In this document: positions 1 to 10,319 of the stretch, one piece after another | Position numbering within the stretch: the stretch's first letter is position 1 | How the letters are laid out: every line of letters starts with the position of its first letter | Origin: Termitomyces sp. T153 | Lineage: Eukaryota; Basidiomycota; Agaricomycetes; Agaricales; Lyophyllaceae | DNA length: 64,000 nt | Direction of reading: 5' to 3' | Assembly: GCA_018296165.2 (NCBI GenBank) | Contig: JACKQL020000013.1 | Coordinates: 558,001-622,000, forward strand | Position numbers and translations under genes: made by a program | Notes under the pieces: generated by a model | Told to the model about the DNA's origin: nothing | Seen by the model: the letters and a program-made list of their open reading frames with translations, nothing else | Databases searched by the model: none

Positions 1-121
1 TGCTCACAAAGTTGCTAAAGACCTCCAATCCCTCCACCAGTTCCTCCAGGACAAAATTAACACCACCAATCAAGCCTAGTTCAAACATGCCAATGCCCAA
101 CAAGATCCTACCCCTGACTGG
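1..121 (+). mobile_element. Old gypsy copy C, left part (integrase C-terminal region)
   Basis: This is a decayed stretch of Ty3/gypsy integrase read on the + strand. It aligns with the region just after the integrase catalytic core of copy F (about 9,525-9,640), including the words VAKDLQSLHQF and NTTNQA, with in-frame stops. Its right edge (ACTGG at 117-121) continues logically at 22,905, where ACTGG is repeated and the next part of the same integrase follows. The element was therefore interrupted here by a later insertion. Its 5' part lies outside the window. Confidence 0.8.
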
Positions 122-816
122 TGATAAGACCCAGTTGTTGCTAAGCACCATTTTTGGCATTTTGGACTTAGTGGCAGCTGACTAGTTTAAATTTGGCACA
201 AGCTATGACACTCAGCACATGGGGCCTAGCCCAGGGTCAGGATCGATGTAGCCCTTGCATGGGATCTTAGCGACCATGAGACTTATCAATCACAAGGAAT
301 ATCACATGGAGCCTGAACTTTGGGTCTAGGACAGTAAGGCCAAGACCTTTTCTAGCAACAATTATTAGTGACTCTGGCAACTCTGTGGCAACAAAAAGGC
401 TTTCTCTTACTATATACAGACATATTGCCAGACACATACCTTTTTTTACTATCATTCCCCTTGTCAAGCTTACCAACATACTTGAATGGCATTTATGCTT
501 CAGAGACTTTGCTTATAGTTTTTCACTTAGTTACAGACTGACACCTCATATGAACCATAAACACATTGACAGATGCCATCGCTAGTGGCAACTATTTGCT
601 TACTTTCCCATACTATACTTTTGAATCATATAAATACTGCCTGTACATAGACACTTGACCATCAAATAAATCCTTCTTGAATTGAACCCGTCTATCTCTA
701 AGCCTACCAGCTTGAGAGTTCACTTTGCCTCTACCTTTACTCTATTCCTTCACTCACCATTGACTTTGATTTATTAACAAGTCTTACCAACTTTGACCTC
801 AACCTAGTGTGGTACC
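122..816 (+). repeat. LTR-like insertion X, left half
   Basis: This non-coding, low-CpG sequence interrupts copy C. Joined to 22,510-22,904 it gives a unit of about 1.09 kb that begins TGATAAG and ends CACATCA. It is flanked by ACTGG at 117-121 and 22,905-22,909, or by CTGG if the terminal CA is counted in the unit. It has a TATA-like TATAAATA at 629-636 and AATAAA at 665-670, the order expected of U3 and R in an LTR, so a solo LTR is the simplest reading. No internal coding region is present. Element R later inserted at 816/817. The family is not recognised. Confidence 0.55.
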
Positions 817-1753
817 TGTCAGGTTCCGCTGACGATGGGGGCTCAGCTACACTGGCGAGTCCTTACTAGGCAGACACAATGTCCTGTGCTTATAACCAAG
901 CGTCCAGTATTGGCGCAGAGGGACTTGTAAGGGAGAGCTAGGGGGTGGTCCAAGCAAGTCCGGAGTGGCTCAGGGGCATCTAAGACCAAGTATACTAGTT
1001 GTTGAACCTAGATGGGCGCCGGAACAAGTTCGTGGGCACAAAAATAGAATGCGGGGTAAGCAGAGGCTTTGCGGTTGATGGGGGCAGAGCTGGAGTTTGA
1101 TGGGAGATCACCAAGGCATGAGGGGTTCCTGGGCCAAGTGGGAGCAAGGTCCAGGGTTGTTGTAGGAATGTTTGGGTCATAGCGTGCATGCGGAGTTCAT
1201 ACTGTTGTTGGTGATGAAAGGAACTTAGGAAGACAAAGAAACTATACACAGTTGAGACAAGGCAAGACAAGACAGAGAACAGAGATAGATTCAAAACTAA
1301 AAATAGGAACAGTGATGAGACGAAAGACAAGACATAGGAAACCAGTAAATGCAATATCAAGACTAAAGTACTAGGGGTTCCTCTACAACTTATATACCTA
1401 CTACTGGGCGGCTCTGGAGGGCAGAGGATATGGCAGCGGGCTTGATGGAACTGCGCAGAGTTGATGGTTGTTGGGTGCAATCTTGGAGTGGGCTGCAGTG
1501 ACATTCTGATGGGATCAGTTGGAAAGCGGATCATCCTGGGGTCGGGGAAAGTCTCAGGAGTTCAGGGGAATTCAGGGGATGCATCAACTGCTGCAGAGAA
1601 GGCATCAGAGTTGATCAAGGAGCCGTCAGAGTCTGCCGAGGAAATGTTGGAGTTGCCCAAAGTGGGCGCGGAGGGTGGGCAAGGGTTGGGGAGTTTGGCA
1701 AAGCATTGGGAGGGCTGGGGGCAGTGTCAGGGTCTAGGGAGTGGGTCATGACA
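817..1753 (-). repeat. 3' LTR of element R
   Basis: This 937-bp LTR is read on the minus strand from TGTCATGACCC (1753) to ...AACCTGACA (817). It pairs with 21568-22504, and by eye about 30 positions differ, all transitions. Differences crowd into the outer parts, while roughly 965-1530 is almost identical between the two. On the minus strand it carries a TATA box and, about 32 nt downstream, the AGTCTTGATATT start-like sequence. Confidence 0.9.
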
Positions 1754-1917
1754 TCACCCCCCCTTCAGCGTTGAGACCCTCAAGACATGGGGTACAGTTT
1801 GGGGATTGGTGGGGCATGGGAATCAAAGTCGAGCAATATTGATCAGACCGCAGTAGCGGTGGCGGCATGGGGAACAAAGTCAAAGCATAGCCACCATTCA
1901 GGGGGTTCTTTCCTAGT
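1754..1917 (-). other. 3' internal end of element R with polypurine tract
   Basis: Read on the minus strand this ends in a purine run (AAGGGGGGGTGA, 1754-1765) directly against the 3' LTR, the normal position of the plus-strand primer for reverse transcription. The rest matches the non-coding stretch preceding the 3' LTR in copies F (12,045-12,190) and C (about 25,290-25,428), including the CAATATTGATCA motif. At 1917 it is cut by insertion of F. No gene is seen. Confidence 0.8.
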
Positions 1918-2897
1918 TGTTACGACCCGCTTCCTAGCTCCCTAAACACTGCTCCCAACCCCTCCCAATTTCCCGTCTAACTCCCCTGAACCCCACCCAC
2001 ACTGGATAACTCCGACGCTTCTCTGGCAAACCCCAACGGTAACTCCCTCTTTGTAGCCATCAACACCCCCCTGAAACCTTCCCCCACCATTCCTGGCCAT
2101 GTCATACGTTCCCGACCCCCTACCCTAGTTTACCCGACCCGTCCCAGAGTGTCACGACGTCCCCGGAGCAGCTGCGCCCCCAACTGATCCCATCAGAATA
2201 CCACCGCGGCCCGACCTTGGATTGTACCTGACACCTGTCAACTCTGCACAGCTCTGTCAACCCCCGCCACCATATCCGCCACCCTCGGAGGTACCCAGTA
2301 GTCGGTATATAAGTTGTAGAATAACTCCTTGAACTTTAGTCCTGATATTACATTTACCGGTTTCCTATATTTCGTCTCTTGTCTCGTCTCTGTTCCTGTT
2401 TTTAAGTTTCGAATCTATCTTTTTTCTCAGTCTCGTCTCATCTCCGTCTTGTCTTGACTGTACATATTTTCTTTGTCCCTCTAAAGTTCCCTTGCTCCCT
2501 ACGTCAGTACGAACTCCATGCACGTGCCACGACCCAAACATTCTTACGACAACTCTGAACCTCACTACCCACTCAGCCCCGGAACCCATCAAGCCCTGGT
2601 AACCCCCTATCCAGCTCCGACCCCGCCCCCATCACCCCAGTAGCCTCCGCTTACCCCGCAATCTATCTGTGTGCCCACGAACTAGCCCTGACACCCACCC
2701 TAGGTCAACGACCAGTGCCTTCGATCTTAGACTCCTCCGGGCCATTCAGGACTTACTCGGGCCGCTCTCCCTAGGGATCCCCCTTGCAAGCTCTCCTCCA
2801 CTCCACTCCGGACACCTGGTTATAAGCGCAGGACATCGCATCCGCCTAGTAAGGACTTGCCAGTGTACTGAGCCCCTGTCGTCAGCGGAACCTGACA
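1918..2897 (+). repeat. 5' LTR of element F
   Basis: The LTR runs from TGTTACGACCC to ...GGAACCTGACA. U3 is C-rich. A TATA box (TATATAAG, 2306-2313) lies 32 nt before AGTCCTGATATT (2338-2349), the likely 5' end of the element RNA. The sequence is the same LTR family as those of R and C, in inverse orientation to R's. Confidence 0.88.
2306..2349 (+). promoter_or_regulatory. LTR promoter and predicted RNA start of element F
   Basis: TATATAAG at 2306 is followed after about 32 nt by AGTCCTGATATT (2338-2349). The equivalent places in R (minus strand, 22104-22115) and C (25906-25917) read AGTCTTGATATT at the same distance from their TATA boxes. The spacing fits a pol II start, and this 12-mer is the reverse complement of the primer site (one mismatch in F). 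Confidence 0.7.
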
Positions 2898-2898
2898 T

Positions 2899-2910
2899 AA
2901 TATCAAGACT
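2899..2910 (+). other. Primer-binding site of element F (self-priming type)
   Basis: AATATCAAGACT begins one base after the 5' LTR. It is not a tRNA-type site, since no TGG start is present. It is the reverse complement of the 12-nt sequence at the predicted RNA 5' end in the LTR. This arrangement is known from Tf1 of fission yeast and its relatives, where the RNA 5' end folds back and primes minus-strand DNA synthesis. Confidence 0.75.
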
Positions 2911-2929
2911 CCCCCTTACCCCATTCTCG

Positions 2930-5860
2930 ATGTCTGCGTTTAACCCCACGTACAACCCCATCAGTTACCCAACCGACGCCTACAGCCGGCCCCTACTGGA
3001 AAATTCCTACGCCCCATTCTACCCAGGTCCCTTCGCGGACCAATACGTGCCCTGTCATTGGACCCCTGACCCCAACCGGGTGTTCTACGCCCCCTCCATC
3101 AGCCAGGGAATACCCCCAGGCTGGCGCCGCCCTCCCGCATTCCACGCTGATGGCAACAACCCCCATATCAACCCCGGAGGATACTCTGCAGCACCCCCCA
3201 ACCCCGCCTACCTCCCCCCTGCCCATTACTATGCGTACCCAATCTCCGCTGCAGCCCCAGTCCCTCCGGAGGCCACGGATAACTATTTCCCCCCCCCGCC
3301 CACCGTTCACCGCTCAAACCCCTCCTTCTCCTAGGCAGCAAAGGATCGAAGCCTACGCCTAGCAATGCGACAAAGTCCTCCGCTTCCTCTGCCCGTCCCC
3401 CGCGGAATTTGCAAGGTGTACCCGCACCCTCCTCACCAACCTAGGCTACCCCAATGCCTCCGCAACTCCGGAGGTCTGGGCAGATCAACTCCTTGACTTT
3501 CACAAATGCTACCTGCAAGGGAACCTCCCGGAGAATACGCAAGGCACTCTGGGCATCGACGACAACTTACGGAACAAGCTCCGCGCCTTGGTCGAAGAAA
3601 TCCACACTAGCCCAAACCCCCACCCCTTCGAAGACCCTCTGGATCCCACCCGCTCCTTCCACATGCAATGTGAGGAACCCGTCAGGACACAAAACGAAGC
3701 CCCGCCTTCCATTCCCCATCAGCAGGAAGAACTCAATGTGGCCTCCAGCATCTTGAGGAACCTCAACCCCGTAGGGGGATTGTTTGACCAACCAGCTGCC
3801 CATACCTTGGCCCTCTCCGCTCGCTCCTGGGCCAACTCCATCCCCAGTGCCTTCCAAACCTGGGAAGCCTATGCCCAACAATGCGACAAAGTCCTCTGCT
3901 TCCTCCACCTCTCTCCCATGGAATTCGCAAGACACACCTGCACCCTCCTCACCAACCTAGGTTACCCCAACACCTCCGCAACTCCGGAAGTCTGGGTGGA
4001 TCGACTCCTCGACTTCCACAAGCGCTATTTGCAAGGAAATCTCCTGGAGACTACACAAGGCACCCTGGGCATTGACGATAACTTACAGAATGAGCTCCGC
4101 GCATTGGTCGAAGAAATCCACACCAGCCCAAACCCCTGCCCCTTCGAAGACCCTTTAGACCCTGCCTGCTCCTTCCATGTGCAATGCAAGGAGCCCATCA
4201 AAACACAAAGCAAAGCCCTGCCTTCCGTTCCCCATCAGCAGGAAGAACTCAACACAGCCTCCAGCATCTTGAGGAACCTCAACCCCGCGGGGGGGTTGTT
4301 CGACCAACCTGCCACCCACACCCTGGCTCTCTCCGCCCAGCCCCAGGCCAGCTCGGTGCCCAGCACCTTCTGAACCTGGGACCAACCCGCCGCCCCCGAA
4401 CTCCGTTCCCAACGACTGCCCTTACGCGTCGACAACGACAACAGGACCCTCTCCTATATCGACGAGCCGGGCAACCCCGCCGACAAACACTCCCCACGCA
4501 ACAGGCTCCAACAAGACTGCGCCCCTCATAGCAATGCCCCTCCACCCCGTCCCAACGCCCCAGTTCCCCCGTGACAGCCCATGGGCCCCAGGGCGCCCCA
4601 ACCCCCTTTTTCCGTCAACCCCTCTCACCCCCCGCCCGACCCGATGCCTAATCCCCCCACCGACGCCAACTATTTCAGACCCCCAAACCCTGGAGGACCC
4701 CCTCCCCCTCGATGGGCCCCAGGACCCACTCCGGGTAGTGTGGGTCAAAACCCCAGTGGAGGACCACCCAATAGCGGACCCCTGGGAGGATGGGGCCCGG
4801 CGATGGACAACTTTCCCCCCCAGCGCAGAAACAGAAATCACTACTACTACTACTACTACAACGCTGGACCCCCACCTTGAACTCAATATTCACAGGACGA
4901 TACCCACAACGCACTGGCCCGGGAAGGAAAGCTCGACATCCAGAAGCCCGAACCCTTCACTGGCCACAACCCTCGGAAGTGGCAAATCTTCCTGACCCAG
5001 TGTTTAACTATGTTTCAAGCTAAGCCCATCACTTTTCAGCTTGAGAGCTCATGACTAGCCTTTGCCGCATCATACTTGCAGGGCATTGCCTTTGACCACT
5101 ACACCACGCTACTCCGGTTTGACCCAAACAATCCCGTACTCTCCAATTGGCTTGCTTTCACCCAAGAGTTCTTGAGTAAGTTTGGCGTCTTTGACACTGT
5201 AGCGGAGGCAGAGGAAAATCTCTTCAACCTCCAAATGCGTGACAACAAACACTTCATGACCTTCATCGTACAATTCGAACAAGAGGCCTACGAGACCGGC
5301 TGGAATTACAACGCCCTCCGGTTCGCCCTCCGTCATGCCCTACCCCAACGGATCAAGGACATCCTTCGCCTCACGCCCAAACAAACCACCTACAACGGGT
5401 ACAAGGCGCTCGTTACCCAGGTCAACCAACATTATTGGGAAGACCGCAGCAAAAACACAGCGCCCCAGACCTCTTGAAACACCTCCGGTAACACCAACTG
5501 GCAGGCCGGAGCAACCAATGGCATCCGATCCTCAGTCCCCGCTAACCCCGCTAATCCCGCACCCTGCTTCCCTCTGGGCCGAGGAGTCCCCAACACTAAC
5601 CGACCCCTGGGGCAGCGCCCACCCGCCCAGCTCAATGCCGCTGACCTCCATGACACCCCAGTACCCCTGGATACCAACCCCAACAATCGCGACAACATCC
5701 CGGACCCCGCCGACGATCAAGAAGCCCTATGCACAAACAGAATCCAGGACAGCCCATGGATCAACGTGCCGGAGGAAACACAGGAGAAACGACAGAAGGA
5801 GGGCGCGTTCATCCTATGTGGTGAGCAGGGACACTTTATTCGCAGTTGCCCTAAATGACA
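2930..5860 (+). pseudogene. gag: gag of element F (broken, with duplicated block)
   Basis: gag starts at ATG 2930, 33 bases after the LTR. The N-terminal part is Pro/Tyr-rich. A block of 516 bp is present twice in tandem (3351-3866 and 3867-about 4380). A Pro/Gly-rich linker with a run of tyrosines (ACT repeats, about 4840-4860) follows. The conserved retrotransposon Gag domain lies at 5076-5477 (LSNWLAFTQEF, FDTVAEAEENL, LPQRIKDIL). A zinc knuckle at about 5815-5850 reads CGEQGHFIRSC, but the first cysteine of the CCHC set is replaced by Phe. Copy R keeps all four. Stops and frame changes at about 3334, 4373 and 5477 break the frame. Gag would form the virus-like particle and bind RNA. Confidence 0.85.
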
Positions 5861-6010
5861 GGTGATGGGACACGCCGTGTGGACGATCGACGGAGAAGAC
5901 TGTAACTTCCAGTTCACGGAAAACAAGTCGGCAGTTTAGGTCTAGAAGACGCACTAGACCGCGGACCATATCCCGACGTCTTCTCCGCCCCAGCCACACT
6001 CCTCCGTGCA

Positions 6011-6850
6011 ATGATGCTCACCCCAGACAACCCCCCAGCACACTTCCCCTCCCACTCCTCCACAAACCTCCTCCTCCGCACCACTCTCCCCTTCACCGAC
6101 AAACCCGTCCCCACACTAGTCAACAGCGGCGCCACCAATAACTTTGTTGACGAATCCCTGGCAGCGCTTGCCCCACAACCCCTCCGCCGCCTCCCTGCCC
6201 CGATCCCCCTCAAACTCTTTGATGGAGACTCTACCCCAGCGGGAGACATCACTCATTGCCTAGAAATGACCCTGACCTTTGCCGACGGACAACAGCAAGA
6301 ACTCCGACTACTCGTCACAAAATTACACCCCTCCGCCCCCATTGTCTTAGGGTTCTCATGGCTCCGCTCCACCAATCCCCGCATTGATTGGCCCAGTCTC
6401 ACTCTACGCCTCGACCGGGACAACTCCACCAACTCCGGACTGGTACCCTTCAATGTCTCACCCCCCTCCGAGAACTCCAAGACCACAATCAACCAACCCC
6501 GGACCCTGCCGCAACTTCGCTCTAGGTCTGCACGATCATTCGTCATCTATGTCTGACTTGGCGGCTTGCTCAAGGTACTTCCCGCCCTCATAGACAGCGG
6601 CGCCTCCAGTGTCTTTGTCAGCAACCAACTCAACCTCCAACACAACGACCTTGACAAACCCCTCAAGCTCCAACTCTTCGACAGGAGCCCCACCACAACA
6701 AGAATCATGCAGTACCATGACAACACCCTCACCCTCAATAACGACCTGCAGTTCCAGGCCCGACTCCTTGTTACCCAACTACTCCCGTCAACCCTGATCA
6801 TGCTCGGACTCCTGCGGCTGTGAGACGTCAATCCTGACATCAACTGGAAG
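6011..6850 (+). pseudogene. Tandem retropepsin-like domains of element F
   Basis: Two successive aspartic-protease-like domains are visible. The first (6011-6420) has the flap and fold words of the family (LKLFDGDSTPAGDI, IVLGFSWLRS), but its active site reads NSGA instead of DSGA. The second (about 6566-6840) reads ALIDSGASSVFV with the catalytic Asp present, then LKLQLFD and IMLGLLRL, followed by a stop. R has DSGA in both. Retropepsins act as dimers of one DTG/DSG per chain, so a double unit might work as an internal pair. That last point is inference. Confidence 0.8.
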
Positions 6851-6859
6851 AACCTCACC

Positions 6860-8563
6860 ATGCAATTCCCCGGCCCCGAAGCAAGCTTAGCGGCCGCCAT
6901 CCACCTCCGCTTTCAGTCTATCCCTGATCTTGACGTCACCCCGGACCCGACTGCTACACCTACGGTACCCAACCCCATCGACTCCGGAAACCTCGACATT
7001 AAAATCATCGGCGCCATCCCCTTCGTGCGCCTCCTACGAGAAGGTACCCCCGCCTTCCAGTTGCAAGTCACGCCAGCCCTACCTGAGGAATACCTCCGTG
7101 CAGGAACTACCATGCCAGAAAACAAGACGGAGGAACAGATCCTATCCGAAGTAGTTCCCCCAGAGTATCATGAGTTTGCTGACGTGTTCTCCGAAGGAAG
7201 TGCCAAGGAACTCCCTCCGCACCGCTCCTACAACCACCAGATCGACCTCAAAGAAGGTACCTCACCCCCATTTGGCAAGATCCACAACATGTCCGAAATC
7301 AAGCTCCGGGCCCTGAAGGAATACCTCGACGACATGCTCGGCAAAGGTTTCATACGTCCCTCGATCTCCGTGGCTGGCACCCCAGTTCTGTTTGCCAAGA
7401 AAAAAGACGGATCCCTCCGACTCTGTGTGGATTATCGGGGACTCAACAAAGTCACCAAAAAGAACTGGTACCCCCTCCCCTTAATCGGAGACCTTGTTGA
7501 TCACCTTCACAGTGCCAAGATTTACATGAAAATCGACCTTCGTTCCAGCTACAACAACGTCTGGATCGCCCCGGAACATGAATGGAAGACCGCCTTTCGC
7601 ACCCGATACAGCCTCTTTGAGTATCTTGTAATGCCCTTCAGAATGACTAACTCCCCCGCCACCTTCCAGTACTTCATGAACAACATCTTCCACGACATGA
7701 ACGACGTCTTTGTCATCGTATATTTGGACAATATCCTGATCTACTCGAATTCGCCGGCGGAGCATTTGGAGCACGTCTGCCATGTCCTGAAACAACTCCA
7801 AGAGTATCACCTTCACGCTAAACCCAAAAAGTGCTCATTCCACACAGCAGAAGTCAAATATCTCAGGGTCATTGTCACCCCCGACGGTGTGCACATGGAC
7901 CCCACCAAGGTCGACGCGATACTCAACTGGCCCTCCCCATGGAACATCAAGGAGGTACAGTCATTCTTGGGGTTTGCTAACTTCTATCGCCACTTCATCG
8001 ACAACTACTCTGGGATCACCAAACCCCTCAACCGACTCACATGGAAGGACACCCCTTGGGATTGGGACAGCAAGTGCCAGAGCGTATTCCTCCTCCTGAA
8101 GAAGGCCTTCACCTCCGCTCCGGTCCTCCGCCATTTTGACCCCTCCCTACTGATCGTACTTGAATGTGACGCCTCTGACTACGCTATTGCCGGGATACTC
8201 TCCCAGTCAAACTTGGGGGGCAAGGATCTCCGCCCCGTCGCCTTCTACACCCAATCAATGATCCCAGCGGAACTCAACTATGACATTTACGACAAGGAAC
8301 TCCTTGCAATCGTTGAAGCCTTTCGTCAGTGGCGGGCCTACCTCGAGGGGTCCCCGCACCGCATCCAAGTCTACTCCAATCACAACAACCTGCAATATTT
8401 CACGACCACGAAACAGCTCAGCCGCCGCCAGGCTCGATGGTCCGAAACCCTTTTGGAGTACGATTTTACCATTCACTACCGCCCCGGGCGACTCAGCGCA
8501 AAGCCTGACACCCTCACTCGGAGACCCGACATGTATCCGAAGAAATCGTTCGAAACCAAATGA
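6860..8563 (+). pseudogene. pol: Reverse transcriptase and RNase H of element F
   Basis: This is the longest intact stretch, 567 codons. The RT fingers/palm words VLFAKKKDGSLRLCVDYRGLN and FEYLVMPF lead to the catalytic box VIVYLDNILIYS, where the second Asp of YxDD is Asn. The connection includes VQSFLGFANFYRHFI. RNase H follows with ECDASDYAIAGILSQ, the DKELLAIVEAF box, and YSNHNNLQYF where the family usually has YSDH. The reading ends at a TGA (8561-8563) just before integrase, in the same frame as the integrase. The order PR-RT-RH-IN is that of Ty3/gypsy (Metaviridae). Confidence 0.92.
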
Positions 8564-8581
8564 AATGCATTCAACCATTGA

Positions 8582-10090
8582 GTGGTAATCCCACCTGAAC
8601 ATCTACATGCCGTGCTGATTTTAAACGAAGAAGGAATCCTCCAGCAAATCAGGAATTCACCCCTGGACCCCTTCTTCAACCAGCACAACCCCCGCAACAA
8701 CCCCGACGAGTCGAGCGTAGACAACCCCTTTTCGCTATCCCTGGACCACCGCCTCCTGCTCCGGAGTGGACGAATCTACGCCCCAGACCACAAGTCCATT
8801 CGCCTCAACATACTCCAGCAGCACCACGATCACAAACTCTGGGGGCACCCAGGAATTCGTAAGACCCTTCAACTCATCTCCCGGACTTATTTTTGGCCAG
8901 GAATGAAGAAGGATGTCACGCGATACGTAAGAGCCTGCGAACCCTGCCTACAGGCCAAAGTACCCTGCCATCGCCCCCACAGATTACTGAAACCCCTCCC
9001 CGTCGGTCGCCGCCCCTGGTCTTCAATATCAATGGATCATATCATCAAACTCCCCGACTCCGAAGGTTTTGACGCAATCCTTGTTGTCATTTGCTGCCTC
9101 ACCAAGCAAGCCCTCTTCATCCCCTGCCACACCACTGACACCGCCCCGGATTTTGCCAAACTATTTCTAGAACACGTATTCTCCAAATACAGACTTCCCG
9201 ATGACATCGTCTCCGACTGTGGCCCCCTATTCATATCTCATTTTTGGCAATCGCTGTGCAAGGCGCTTGAGATCAAAACCAGCCTCTCTACCGCCTACCA
9301 CCCAGAAACCGATGGACAAACTGAGCACATAAACCAGACGTTAGAACAGTATCTTCACCTCTACATCAACTATTTACAGAATGACTGGCACGCGGAGCTT
9401 CCCCTCGCCGAATTCACCTACAACAACATGCCTCACTCTGCCACCGGAGTTTCCCCCTTTTACGCCAACAAGGGCTACAATCCTCAACTCATGCTGTCCC
9501 TCAAAGACATCCCTTTCCATGTTGCCCACGAAGTCGCCAAGGACCTCTGATCCCTCCACCAATTCCTCCGGGACGAGATCAACACCGCCAACCAAGCCTA
9601 CTCCAAGCACACTGATGCCCGTCGCAAGCCAACCCCCGACTGGCCCCCTGGCACCCTGGTCTGGCTCGACCGACAAAATCTTAAGACCCGGAGGCCTTCC
9701 ATCAAACTCAACCACAAACGCCTCGGCCCATTTAAGATCCTCTGGAAGGTCTCCACCCATGCTTACAAGCTCGACCTGCCTCTGGGCCTGAAGGGCCTCC
9801 ACCCTGTGTTCCATGTTCGACTCTTTGAAAGGCACGCTCCAGACCCCTTCCCCGGCTAATGCCCCAGCCAACCGCCCCCTGTCAAAGTCGAGGACAAGTA
9901 TCACTACGAGGTCAACGAGATCCTTGACTCCCGGGTAGTTCGCGGCCGACTCCAGTACTTGGTCCGCTGGAAAGGCTACGGACCTGAGGACCACACGTGG
10001 GAACCCCAAAAGAACCTTGACAGAGCCCCCGACAAACTCCGGGACTTTCACCAACAAAATCCCGCCAAGCCCTGGAACCCCCGGAACTGA
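8582..10090 (+). pseudogene. Integrase with C-terminal chromodomain of element F
   Basis: The integrase has the HHCC zinc-binding region (KLWGHPG ... RACEPCLQAK), then the DDE core: SMDHIIKLPD (first Asp), VSDCGPLF (second Asp) and DGQTEHINQ (Glu). Stops interrupt it at 9548-9550 and 9858-9860. The chromodomain lies at about 9,900-10,060: [27 protein letters not shown]. This is the aromatic-cage type motif that places the element in the chromoviruses, whose chromodomains steer integration towards heterochromatin marks. The end at 10090 is followed by the antisense gene, which converges on it. Confidence 0.9.
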
Positions 10091-10319
10091 CCCAACACAG
10101 ATGGCAATAGTGGGCATAACCCCCGCCTCTGGGTTCACCAGGGATTCAACTCCCACCAGTACTCTCCTACGTGTTTCCACTTACTCCTCTCCTCACTCTA
10201 TCTGAAACTTCCCACACTCAGCAGAAGGACCAGAGACTGTATAGGAACAAGCAGTGTACATATATATACTTGAACAAGAAGGGGCAGAGAACAAGTCAAC
10301 GACCGGGTCCAAGTTTCCC

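Noticed and set aside
122..816. X as a DNA transposon
   Set aside because: No terminal inverted repeats beyond TG/CA and no transposase. TATA and AATAAA order fits an LTR better.
1461..1751. Open frames in the LTRs on both strands (also 995-1534 and 21746-22411)
   Set aside because: They lie within U3/R/U5 of LTRs, repeat in both LTR copies and show no domain. They are ordinary open stretches in LTR DNA.
4836..4862. ACT trinucleotide run as a microsatellite of interest
   Set aside because: It encodes the tyrosine run of gag, and R has the same place in a shorter form. It is ordinary slippage.
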